A stretch of DNA of 64,000 nt, taken from NCBI GenBank assembly GCA_014621425.1, contig JAANBB010000152.1, positions 17,655 through 81,654 on the forward strand, in the 5' to 3' direction. Both the position numbers and the translations under genes were made by a program. This document shows positions 50,056 through 59,825 of this stretch, one piece after another; positions within the stretch are counted from its first letter, which is position 1; each line of letters opens with the position of its first letter. The DNA is from Cylindrodendrum hubeiense (Eukaryota > Ascomycota > Sordariomycetes > Hypocreales > Nectriaceae). The notes under the pieces were generated by a model, which was not told the DNA's origin, did not search any database, and saw nothing but the letters and a program-made list of their open reading frames with translations.

Positions 50056-52018
50056 ATGGCCGTCGGCCTCGCCAGCAGTGGCCACAGCACCCTTGACGAG
50101 GAGGCGCGAGCCGAGGTCGACGTACTGAACTCGCGTCTCGAGAAGACAACTCAGTTGACCAAGAAGATCCAATCTTGCCTTGGCCGACTTGACGCCACCG
50201 GTAAAAGTGTCCGCGATGTCACTGGTCCATTGAATGGGGAAACCAGGCGCTTGCAGACCCTTGGAAATAGTGAGTCTCGTGTTATGTTCCTACATGGCAT
50301 CACGCCAGTATTGTTTACCAAATGCAGACATCGACTCCGTGCTCGCTGCCATCGAACGCCTGCGCCAGCCTGCCGATAGCAAGAATGATGAAGAACAAAT
50401 TATACGCGTCGGGCCCGACAAGGCTGGTCTCCCCAACTATTTGGCGTCCATCAAGCGCCTGACCAAGTCCTTGACCGACATGCAGGCGTCCAACTTGCGT
50501 GCCAACCAGCAGACCATGGCAGACCTCGCCCGCCTCATCAAGTCAGGCAATACCCAGCTCGAGAATCATTTCGATAAACTGCTCCGCGCCGAGACACCCC
50601 GTTCTATTGAGCCGTTGCACTACATTACCAAAGATAAACCCTTCCCGGTTCTTTCCCAGGACAAGATTGCACGTCTGGGCTTGGTTTACTCTTATGTCGC
50701 CGCCAGCCAGCAACAGGGCGGCCAAGAGTCGCCAGTTGCGAGGATTTATGCTGAAGTTCGTGGGCCGTACTTGTCCTTATCCTTGGCCAACCTGGCTGCC
50801 GCCAGCGTCAACACTGCGAAGAAGAAGAATCCGGATGCCATCTATCGAGCAGGGACCAACGGCATTGGAACATATGCCCAGGCCATGGAGGGTCTTTTCC
50901 TCGCTGAGTACGACAATGTCTGCAGCATCTTTACGCGGGAAGACTGGGGCATCGTTTTCCAATCGACTTGCCAAGCGGCCCTAGCAGAGTTGGCGCGGAC
51001 CCTGCGCGAGCTCAATGCCCATATAAAAGCACACCTCCACACTGACTGCTATCTGGCATACGAAGTCACTGAAATTTTGTCTGCCTTGTCCGGTAAGCTG
51101 GACACGCGGACCGGCGAACTCAAGGGTTCGCTGGCTGCAGCGGCGAAGCCGGTTCGTGAAACTGCAAAGTCCTCCTTGTCCGAACTGCTTGACGAGACGA
51201 GGCGAAAGATAGGCGGCCTGCAAGTCCTACCTTCTGATGGTGCTCCGATACCCGTTGTGTCAGAGTCAATGCAAAGGCTCCAGGCGATGGTGGAGTTCCT
51301 GCGACCCATCTCGAGCATCATGGTCTCCCTCGGTGACGGGGGCTGGAAATCGAGTGCGGCATCTAACGGTCGTTCAACGGATGCTATTCCTAGCCTCGCG
51401 TCCTTTGACATCGGGGCGGATGGTCGAGACATTTTTGCTCATTATTGTCTTGATACGATTGATGTGCTCCTCTCATCCCTAGATCAGAAGGCTCGCATGC
51501 TTTTGAAGGGTAGGGCGGTTGCTGGAGTCTTTATGGCCAATACCGTCGTCATAATCGGACGCATGGTCCATGATTCTGACCTAGCACCTCTCCTTGAGTC
51601 AAGGCTTGAAGTCCTCGATCAATGGCGAAAGAAGGCTACGGCAGCGTATACGGATGTTTGCAAGGATCTCTCAGTACATCTCTTCGATACCATCCACACG
51701 AACCGGTCTCATCGGCCCACGTCAGGCCCGGCTGATTCGGCAACCGTTATCAAGGGACTGGGCAGCAAGGATAAGGACAAGATCAAAGAGAAGTTTACGC
51801 AGTTTAACAGCGCCTTTGACGACATGGTTTCGAGGCATAAGTCATACAGCATGGAGCGCGAAGTTCGGAAGATGTTTGGAGATGATATCCGCCAGAAGCT
51901 GCAACCCCTCTATGACAGATTTTGGGATCGTTACCATGAGATTGACAAGGGCAAGGGCAAGTACGTCAAGTACGATAAGTCGTCCATTGCTGCTGTATTT
52001 CTAAGTCTCGCGTCATGA
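50056..52018 (+). CDS. exo70: Exocyst complex subunit Exo70
   Basis: Tethers secretory vesicles to the plasma membrane, binding phosphoinositides and Rho GTPases. Exons 50056-50269 and 50328-52018 give 634 residues, the family norm. The N-terminal coiled coil reads DVLNSRLEKTTQLTKKIQSCL. The helical-rod body has a DARL-like segment (TKSLTDMQASNLRANQQTM), LLRAETPRSIEPLHYITKDKP and EGLFLAEYDNVCSIF. The conserved C-terminus has FNSAFDDMVSRHKSYSMERE, where basic side chains contact phosphoinositides in homologues, then DDIRQKLQPLYDRFWDRYHE and KYVKYDKSSIAAVFLSLAS. Intron 1 is phase 1. The start is the first ATG after a CT-rich leader. Confidence 0.95.
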
Positions 52019-52486
52019 TGTGTAGCGGCTTGGTTACATCTGTATGAGTATCGAGGTTGTGTTATTGTCGTATCGTCGCGTCGCCCGCGAGGTGACGGAT
52101 TCCAGATTGCATGGCACCGATCTCCGCCACGACCTGGAGCAGGTGTTTTCTCACGAGGGACCATTATCTGACGATGAACTGGATGATTCACCAACTCGGG
52201 CGATCTACATTGAATGGGTATCACGAACCGATGGCTCTTGACTGAAAGAGTATACACCTGGAGCATTGTATTGATCTGTCTGCACGCCTTCCAGCCAGGT
52301 CCTCCAGTTCCAATCCTCCATTAGGATTAAGGACTCTGGACTCTTGATAACCACAGTGATGACGATGATGAAGAAGACGACGACGATGAGAAAGATGGTG
52401 ACGATGCCTAACAAGACGAGCCCGCGCCAAGTCGAGTGATTTTTCAAAGCAATTGGCCGATGGAAGATGGAGGAGGTCAGGCTGAT

Positions 52487-52600
52487 TTATGCAGGACATT
52501 TCGGACAAGTTCCACAATAGTCGTGGGTGCCAAGGTCGCTCGCCTTGCAGCAGCTGGTGCAGCAGCCGTCAACGACGGGCTGAGCCTCGCGGATGGCCAT
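52487..52600 (-). CDS. Possible cysteine-rich microprotein (37 aa)
   Basis: A 37-codon frame from ATG to TAA with seven cysteines arranged as CC-x2-CC then C-x2-C-x2-C (MAIREAQPVVDGCC followed by TSCCK, and YCGTCPKCPA). The spacing is metal-ligand-like, as in small metallothionein-type peptides. There is no signal peptide. It may equally be an exon of a longer spliced gene with the downstream hydrophobic frame, or chance. Single short frame, no introns assigned; low confidence. Confidence 0.25.
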   Translation of the reverse strand: MAIREAQPVVDGCCTSCCKASDLGTHDYCGTCPKCPA

Positions 52601-53066
52601 GTCTCGTGGATAGGGGGTTGGAACAGGAAGAAGCTGGAGATTTGGACGATGGTGAATGGGGTGTGAGAGGCACAGTAATATCGTCTTCTGTGGGTGCCCA
52701 GATAACACAGTCGAGGTATCTGATCGGAGTAGGGACGGTGCACTGGGATCAGTTGATTGTCGGATCTAGACAAGATTTATACCTGAACCGTGTCCAGGGG
52801 TCTGGCAGGTCAGCAATGACACGAGGGTCTCCTCTGTGGGGCCAAAAGTGAGGCTGATTCGGGGCCAAGTTGGGTTGACACCGTGACACTGTGAAAATGG
52901 GCCCTCTGGACCCCAGGCCATTCATTTGAGGCGACAGGGATGTAGGGATGCAGCGTGGGGATACGGCCGCCTGTCGAGTGTCACTCGTGATGGATGAAAC
53001 ATGAAACAGGGCCATGCCACGCCGCATCGCAGGTGTCATCCTCATCGTCATCACGCATGTTGAGGA

Positions 53067-53098
53067 GGGACGGAGGGACGGAGGGATGGAGGGACGGA
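53067..53098 (+). repeat. Four tandem 8-mers GGGACGGA
   Basis: Four adjacent copies, the third with C to T (GGGATGGA). Confidence 0.85.
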
Positions 53099-53480
53099 AC
53101 AGTTGATACCGACATGGTATGTTGCATTTGTATGTGGAAGTATCTGATTGGATTGCCTCCTGGGCCCGATACCAAATCCCCGGGTCTCTGCAAGTACACA
53201 ATTCGCCAATGTTGTCCGTCGTCAGGAGGTTGCGCGCTTGGCATGGTCGTCCCCCAGATATCCATGTCCTTACCAGTCCCAAGTCTAGGACAAACCGGCT
53301 GGGCTGGACCTACCATGGCGTACTATGTATGGAACCAGGCTGAGCTGCAGTCTGCCCGACGTAAGGTGCACAATGTAGCGCGCATTGGCTTCCGGCCCCG
53401 TGCCCTCGGGCACTTTTGGTGGGGTTGATTTCAGGATCCTTGTCATTGTATCTATCTATGGACGTCTAAGCCACGACAGG

Positions 53481-56400
53481 TCATCCATCGACCTTGATTC
53501 CACTACCAAATATGTCGTCAATCCGGCTCCTTCGCTCCCACACAACCGTTCCGTCACTCTTGCGTTTGAAGTAGAGGATCCGGTGCTGCGGGATGAATTC
53601 CTCGTCCGTCTGCTCACTCTTCCACTGCCCCACCGCCTTCTCTTGCGCACCAGTGAACCGGTCCTCGTATCCAACAATGTAGTCGTTGCTGTCCAGGTTT
53701 CCGTCCCACCGGAGCCTATTGAGCACGTCGGCTGCTGTCCGAAACTTGCCCAGCCCCGGCATCTTGGCGAGAGTTGGTGCTTTTGAGCCGTACTTTGCCG
53801 CCTTCTTACCCAACATACCTCCCGCTCCACGAGGCAACTCCTCTGCATCATCATCATCTGCTTCTTCCTCGTCGCCCATGTCGTCCTCTGAGTCATCACC
53901 TTCGCTGTCGCCGGCATCCCCTCCCCAATGACTTTGATCAAGCTCTAGGCCGCCTAGGTCATGGGCTCGGACTAGCGACGCGCTCATCCAGCAAGACTGA
54001 CCGTCAAAGTACTTTTCGTCGCGACGAATCCTCGTTTCAAACTCCTGTAGAACAGTCTGCAATGATGCATGTGCAATTTTAGCCTGATCCTTGGTCGATT
54101 CGTCTCCATCCCACCCGAGGCCAACCAGATAGCATCCGTGGTATTCTACGCCAGTGTCATTTGTGGCAGCAGCAGACTCGTCCACAAATCTCGCCGGCCA
54201 GATGCGTGCCAAAATGTCCCTGAGCTTCCTATCTATGCCTATTAATCTTGTCAGCACTGTCCAGAGTCGCTAAACCAGAGAGTGACGCAATCTTACCAAC
54301 CAGGAGCATAACGCATCGTGACTCCAGCCAACCGATAAATCGACTGCCCTTCTCTGCCGATGGACCCCAGTAGTGAGCATCGATCTTTATATAGCTCCGA
54401 TACGCCTGCAGGAACTCGGCAGCTCCCGGGTCACCAGGCTGATGAATTCCGCCATCGTTCAAGGTGCCGACGCCGAGAATGCTGTCCCAAGTCAAGCTCT
54501 CAATCGATAGAAGATCCTTTGCTCTGCTGAATTCTCCGGCAATCGCGTTAACTGTGGGAACAGAAGCATTGACAGCGGTGTTCAGCGATGGGGTATGCCA
54601 GCCAAGCAAACAGAGGGGCTCCCTGAAGGTCCGGTTGTACCTGACCCCTTTGTGGAAGAAAGGGTCAAACACCAATTGGCTTTTCCAATCGAAATCTGCG
54701 TAGTGATGGAAAAATGTGACTATGATATCAGATGCAGTAACGGTTTCCCCGTTGTGCGCTAGCATCTTGCAGACGGGCACAAGTAAGACAGAGATATGAA
54801 TACCCCCTAGAAATCCAAACTTGGCAGCATAGATACCTCGGGATTTAGCCCATGCTTTGATGAAGAGATGCGCAAGTCGATATTGTGCCATATCAGGAAT
54901 TGATCTGCGGAGGTAGATGAGGTCCCGCGCAGGTTTAAGCTTGACCAGGGCTTGGAGGGGTAGAGCAAACACCGGATCAGTCGATGGCCGCTTCATGATT
55001 TCTGACCACCTGTGACAAGTAAGTGTCTGATTCAATCATTATTCAAGCATGTAACTTACCTCTCTGCAACGGATGTTGCAGCGCAGTATTGTAGGTCAAC
55101 CTTGATCCCGCAAACCTCAAGCTCCAACATATATCCGGAGTTCGCCTTGACACGCCGGAGGATCTTGATTCCTTTCGAAGCTGATTTTCTGAGTCTCTGG
55201 AGAGCCAACGCAAAAAAAGTCTTAGAGCTTATAGACCCAATACAGAGGCAATCAATGTCCGAGGAACTTGTCCAAACTCCAAGACCATATGAGCCGACCG
55301 GAACGAGAGTCAAGACTAAACCCGATCTCGCATCAGCCTGTGCACCAGGCCTTGCTGCATCTAACAGGGCGGTTTCCAGAACAAGGAGCGCGTCTTTACG
55401 CTCGGCCCTGTCGACTTCAGTTGGCAAACACCCGTGCCTATCCAAGCACTGCTTCAGATCATCGAGACTACCAAGACCGGGCGGCGATTTTCGCAAGTGA
55501 ACGATCGCGTCCGGTACGCCCGATCGTTTCGGGTCGTCCTCGACAGAGACACGTACAAGTAGACACCTAACACCCCAATGATCGCTGGCATATGATGACT
55601 CATCACCCTCGGGTTGTTCCAAGGGCGTCTGGCCAAACATGTTGAATCCTTGTGGACTATATTCATTGTTTGGTTTGATAAGGATCCGATCGTACCTCTG
55701 GGGACGATTGTTCAGACCGGTGCCAACAAGTTTAGCGGCCAAACTGTTGACAAAAGGATCGAACGTTGCACCCTGCTCTCCCTCATAGGCATCTGCAGCG
55801 CTCCGGTAATCGTTCACCACGTCAGATGACTCCCCCGATTCAAGCCGAGTGGTCAACCAGGTATCCTGGAAGCCTGCATTTGACAGCAACAGGTCGATAT
55901 CGCGAAGGTATTGCACCGTGTGTGAGGATATGTCCTGCTTCTTTCTAGCGGCATCCACGGTGTAGGATGACGTGGCTAAGTTGAAATCGCCGGCTAAGAT
56001 CCAGGGGTGCTGTGCATAATGGGTAGTCAGATGGTCAATCATTCGCTGCACTTCCTTCTTCTTTGCAACAACGGCACCATCAGTAAGACCTTGGCTAAGA
56101 TGGCAGGCGGCAAGAACCCAGGGTCGAAAGCATTCTTTGGAATCGCGTATTCCGACGGTAGGAAACTGTACGACAGTGCAACCTTTATGTTTTCTCTGAA
56201 AGGGGAGATGCTCCCATCGGAGCGGGAACTTGCTCAGAACCACCACGTTTAGCATGCTTGGAAGGGGGCCAATAGTAGGTTGGTCTGGGGGTCCATGTGT
56301 GGCAAATGGATACCGAAGGCGGATGTCTTCGTTTGCGAGCAGGAAGGGCAAGAAGTGGTCGGTGACTTCCTGGAGCACCAGAACATCGGCGACAGCACGG

Positions 56401-57272
56401 CTGGAGAGCAAGTTCTCCACAAGGCCTGGATGCCGAGTTGACTTGGGCGGCCACTCAAACTCGGCGAGGACGTTGTAGGACGCAACAACGAGGCGATCCA
56501 AGACATGCTGAGCGTCAGCTGCGATAGGGGAGACCGGCGATGCCTGCCACATCCCGGATGGGTTCGTGCACTGAAAAGACGGCTGGGTGGTTGCCTTGGG
56601 AGTGAACGGCATATCCCCAAGCTTCGGTACAGTTTTCGACAGCTCATAGAGATGTTGCGGGGGTTGTGACCGAGTGAGGAACTGCGATGAAAGGTCCAAG
56701 GTCGCCCAGTGCATCATTGACCTGGGCCCTTCGCCCTCCGATGGAGCGGCATCACGGGTAAGGATGGCAATCTCACACAAATCCCAAGCTAGTGAGCCGA
56801 GAAGACGAACTTTTTCGACGAGGAAGTGGTGCGGTGCTGCGAGAGCATCATCGCTTTGGCCGATGGTCATATGTGGGCGATAGCTGCGTCCACTGGACTG
56901 GGCAAGAGCAGCACAAATCTCGTCCCTGAGTTGCGAGAGCACGGCAGTGTCGGGGCCATGGGGTGGGCTGAGGAAGATAGTGTTATGGTGCTTGTGAATA
57001 AAGGTGCCAGCTGCACCCAAGTTGATGTGGCGTTGGTGATACTGGCTGAGCGGGAGCAGGCTAATGATATCGGCGGCGCCTGAGAGGACCTCGGGTCGCA
57101 CGAAGGGGTAAATGAGATTGATGTGAGGAGGCCATGCACCATATGCCTTGTCGTAAAGGCATCTTAATCGGTCCGCTGCCGGCCAGAGATGCCGTGGTGG
57201 AATTAGACAGAGGGCAGTCTCGTGAGATGTGAAGGCGAAGGGGGATATTTGGTCTTGGCTGGGTTGCTCCAT
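53481..57272 (-). CDS. 2H phosphoesterase–EEP–poly(A)-polymerase-type NTase–DUF504 fusion, predicted RNA-end processing
   Basis: Exons 57272-55060, 55009-54297 and 54238-53481 close in frame to 1227 residues. (1) 2H phosphoesterase, ~15-200: WPPHINLIYPF (His50) and RPHMTIG (His134, Thr136); the first motif is HxN where HxT/S is usual. (2) Endonuclease/exonuclease/phosphatase domain, ~260-575: SYNVLAEF (Asn267), VLQEV (Glu302), LAGDFNLA (Asp429, Asn431), RYDRILIK and SDHWGVR (His565). (3) Poly(A)-polymerase-type nucleotidyltransferase, ~625-1000: VGSYGLGVWTSSSDIDCLC with Asp672 and Asp674, third Asp726 in KVDLQYCA, then IKAWAKSRGIYAAKFGFLGG and HTPSLNTAVNASVPTV. (4) C-terminal DUF504 (PF04457, MJ1316) with VGYEDRF and DEEFIPQHRILYFKR, preceded by an acidic linker. 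MJ1316 domains are proposed to recognise RNA cyclic-phosphate ends. I infer an RNA repair or 3'-end remodelling enzyme; substrate unknown. Confidence 0.85.
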
Positions 57273-58384
57273 GATTTTGGTGGCCCAGTTGAGGGACTGG
57301 CGGACCGACTGCCCGTTCAGGTAGGCACTGGTGAACTTGGCTCCAGAAGGTACCTCTCTTCCCGTCTTGTGGGGCTGAGGCGGGGGAGATAACGGTACCC
57401 GAGTTCAAATACGGTGGGCACCTTCAGTGTGGGGTCAGGTACCTCGGCCACTGGAAAGCTCTGCGAACGGATTGGCGAAGATGTCGAGGTATCGAGGTAT
57501 CGAGGTAAAGTATCAATGTCGATGTTATCAGTTGCGAGGAAGCATTGGACGCTTATAATATTTATAATCCTTCTCTGTCCCCCATACACTAGGCATAGGG
57601 AATTATCGTATTCGGGGACTCTGACGCATTCGCCGATGACTCGAACTCGTTGGTTTTGAGCAAGCCAGCCAGCCCCGTTAGGCTGACTGAGGCGATGCAA
57701 AGCTGAGCCGTGAGTCACACAAGCCCAATGAATGATGAGCGCCCCCATGTCCTTGGGCCTAATATAAAAAAAAGTCTTGGCAAATATGGTGTAGTGTCCA
57801 CTCGATGTGTGTTCCTCTGACCTGTGGCTGATCTTAACTGCGTGCCTACCTATATATTCAAACGGTGTCCAAAGAGCGTGGCTAAGATCCAAGCCAGTAG
57901 ACTGTACAGTAGTTCTGCGGCCAACCTGATCCCGATGCGTTCAATCAACTAAACTAGCCATATTGTCATTCATCGCTCTTAGATACAAAATAACTATATA
58001 ATTAAGGACCCTCTGCAGCTAATCGTGGCAGTTCAGGTGACCTCCAAGTCGGTAGCACACCAGCCACTGGATCCCGGCCCATAATTACCAACTCGAAGCT
58101 CGCTCAATCCGTCACAGTAAGATATCCGATGAGCAGGATGTGAGACGATACCACCAGACATCTGAACCTACTCTCTCTCCTCTGATCAGACCAAGGTACT
58201 AGGTATATCTGGAATAAACCCTAGCATAATCTGAGTCACTCGCTGCATCGAATTACCTGGCCGTGGAGCAGGATAGGACGGTGCGTTTTGGCCCGGCAGC
58301 AGTTTCACAAACGGCTGTCTTCAGCCCCGGTAGCATAACCTTGCGGCGTTACCATCCACGCCAGCACCGCTCTTCCAAGAGTCA
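57273..58384. other. Intergenic: upstream of fusion gene, downstream of unknown gene
   Basis: 1.1 kb, including three tandem TCGAGGTA units (57484-57507). A 191-codon minus-strand frame (57317-57892) overlaps it but shows no family resemblance and looks like leader sequence. AT content rises past 57.9 kb. Confidence 0.45.
57484..57507 (+). repeat. Three tandem 8-mers TCGAGGTA
   Basis: Three perfect adjacent copies, 212 bases upstream of the fusion-gene start codon. Confidence 0.85.
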
Positions 58385-59398
58385 TCAGTAAGCTGCCCCC
58401 TCAGGACCCCAATCAATTATGTCGGTCACATTACCCTTGCCCTCCATCACCGCCTCGAGCTTGTCCTCGACTGTGACCCATCCGTGCCGTTTTTGTGAAA
58501 TTGCGTACTTAATGGGGTCCTTCCATTCCCTCCACCAAATCTCCTCGCTCTGGACCACACAGCGTCGGCCTGGTTCCCCGTTCTTGGTCGTCGCAAACGG
58601 CCACACAGCTTTGATCACCTCGAATTTATTCTTTCCAGTGAACAGGCTTGAGACGCTGGTAAAAAATTGATTAACTTTGTCCGGGTTCTGCACCACAACC
58701 CGGCTGTGGGTGACGACGAATGTCACATCGACAACCCCACGGTAGTTGAGTGACGCAACCAGACTCCGGACCTGGCCCTCTATCCACTCCGTGTCGAGGT
58801 TAGCAACAACACGGTCCAAGGAGAAGAGTTTCACTGCCGATGAATCCTGGACATAACGACGACACCACTCTTCCAACCCGGCGTCGCCGACCTCAGGTAA
58901 GACATCAGGCTTGTTGCCGCCACGGTAGGCCAGCTCATCCTCGCCGACGCAACGGATGTAATCAATGCGTTGCTTCTCATCGTCAGGCACCAGCAAATTC
59001 ATGAGGTTCAACTGGATTTTGAAATCCACCTTGCGACCACGGCTGCCTCGGATATGGATCTGGGGTTTGGGGGGAACCGACGCCTGGGACCGAATGAGTG
59101 ACACCAGTGCGTTGGCGTTGGTTGACAGGTACTCAGCCCGAGAAGAAAGCGTTTTAGAGTCATTTGACAGCTTAAAGAGTGGTGGCGAGTATAGCCGATA
59201 GTCAAGCCTTGGGAGCCCAGGATAACGCGTCGGACCCTTGGTCGCCTCAGCATCGTGGGACGCGGAGAGTGGCAGAATCAGTGACGTTGAAGGTCCCGAG
59301 TAGGGAGGAGGTGTCGCCTGCCGCTGCCTCTCCTCTGCATCACCCAGCGACTCAGACGGCGCTGTAGTGTCCATCGCTATGAGCGTTGCCTTCTCCAT
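58385..59398 (-). CDS. Fungal conserved protein, unknown function (337 aa)
   Basis: Intronless frame of 337 residues, ATG to stop. I know proteins of this look from many Sordariomycete genomes but no named domain. The N-terminus is Ser/Pro-rich (ATPPPYSGPSTSL). The conserved core reads RYPGLPRLDYRLYSPP, VPPKPQIHIRGSRGRKVDF, LNLMNLLVPDDEKQR, YIRCVGEDELAYRGG and EEWCRRYVQDSSAVKLF. A beta-rich stretch around VTFVVTHSRVVVQNPDKVNQFF follows. Tryptophan-rich end: EEIWWREWKDPIKYAI. No signal peptide or membrane helix. It is the last convincing gene before the AT-rich region, 60-100 bases beyond its start. Confidence 0.75.
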   Translation of the reverse strand: MEKATLIAMDTTAPSESLGDAEERQRQATPPPYSGPSTSLILPLSASHDAEATKGPTRYPGLPRLDYRLYSPPLFKLSNDSKTLSSRAEYLSTNANALVSLIRSQASVPPKPQIHIRGSRGRKVDFKIQLNLMNLLVPDDEKQRIDYIRCVGEDELAYRGGNKPDVLPEVGDAGLEEWCRRYVQDSSAVKLFSLDRVVANLDTEWIEGQVRSLVASLNYRGVVDVTFVVTHSRVVVQNPDKVNQFFTSVSSLFTGKNKFEVIKAVWPFATTKNGEPGRRCVVQSEEIWWREWKDPIKYAISQKRHGWVTVEDKLEAVMEGKGNVTDIIDWGPEGAAY

Positions 59399-59504
59399 AT
59401 CGGTTGTGCTGTGTGGTGTTATTGTTTCTATTGTGATTATTTGAGGGAAGTGAAGGAGGATGACACCTGAAGCCTATCGTATTTATCGTATTAAGGCTAG
59501 CTGA

Positions 59505-59825
59505 TAATCCACTAAACTAAATAAGGACTTAGTACTTAATTAGGAAGTGGGGTATCATAATCTATATTAAGATAAATAAATAAATATTATAATATAAATA
59601 AATATTATATAATATATAAAAATAGAATGTTTATTATATAAAAAAAGTAAATACATTTTATAATATATATAAAAGAATATAAAATATTTTTTATTTATAT
59701 CTTAAGAAAGTAATTAGAAACGAAATTAAGAATATATTTTATGTATTATGTAAGTATTCTTAATTTAATTCTATAAACTCTTAGTACTTTTCTTAATAAT
59801 ATATTGTATAATATATCTAAGTAAA
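59505..59825. repeat. Extreme AT-rich block, RIP-like
   Basis: About 320 bases made almost wholly of A and T, full of TA steps (ATAATATAAATAAATATTAT and similar). It begins abruptly beside a gene of normal composition. In Pezizomycotina such blocks usually arise from repeat-induced point mutation of transposons. No transposon protein can be read in it. Confidence 0.6.

Larger units (their letters stand above)
52019..53480. other. Intergenic between convergent EXO70 and the RNA-end fusion gene
   Basis: 1.5 kb. It contains a small Cys-rich frame (52487-52600, minus; listed separately) and, on the same strand, a hydrophobic frame at 52205-52447 that lacks an ATG at its start (TTG) and encodes one predicted membrane helix. 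A GGGACGGA array lies at 53067-53098. Otherwise I see nothing I can call. Confidence 0.45.

Noticed and set aside
53481..57272. Reading the RNA-end fusion as two or three separate genes
   Set aside because: Both introns have standard splice sites, the frame closes exactly (3684 bases), and the poly(A)-polymerase fold spans intron 1, so exons 1 and 2 must be joined.
57317..57892. 191-codon minus-strand frame upstream of the fusion gene
   Set aside because: It contains the tandem TCGAGGTA units and shows no domain; joining it to the fusion would add unstructured sequence before a good ATG.
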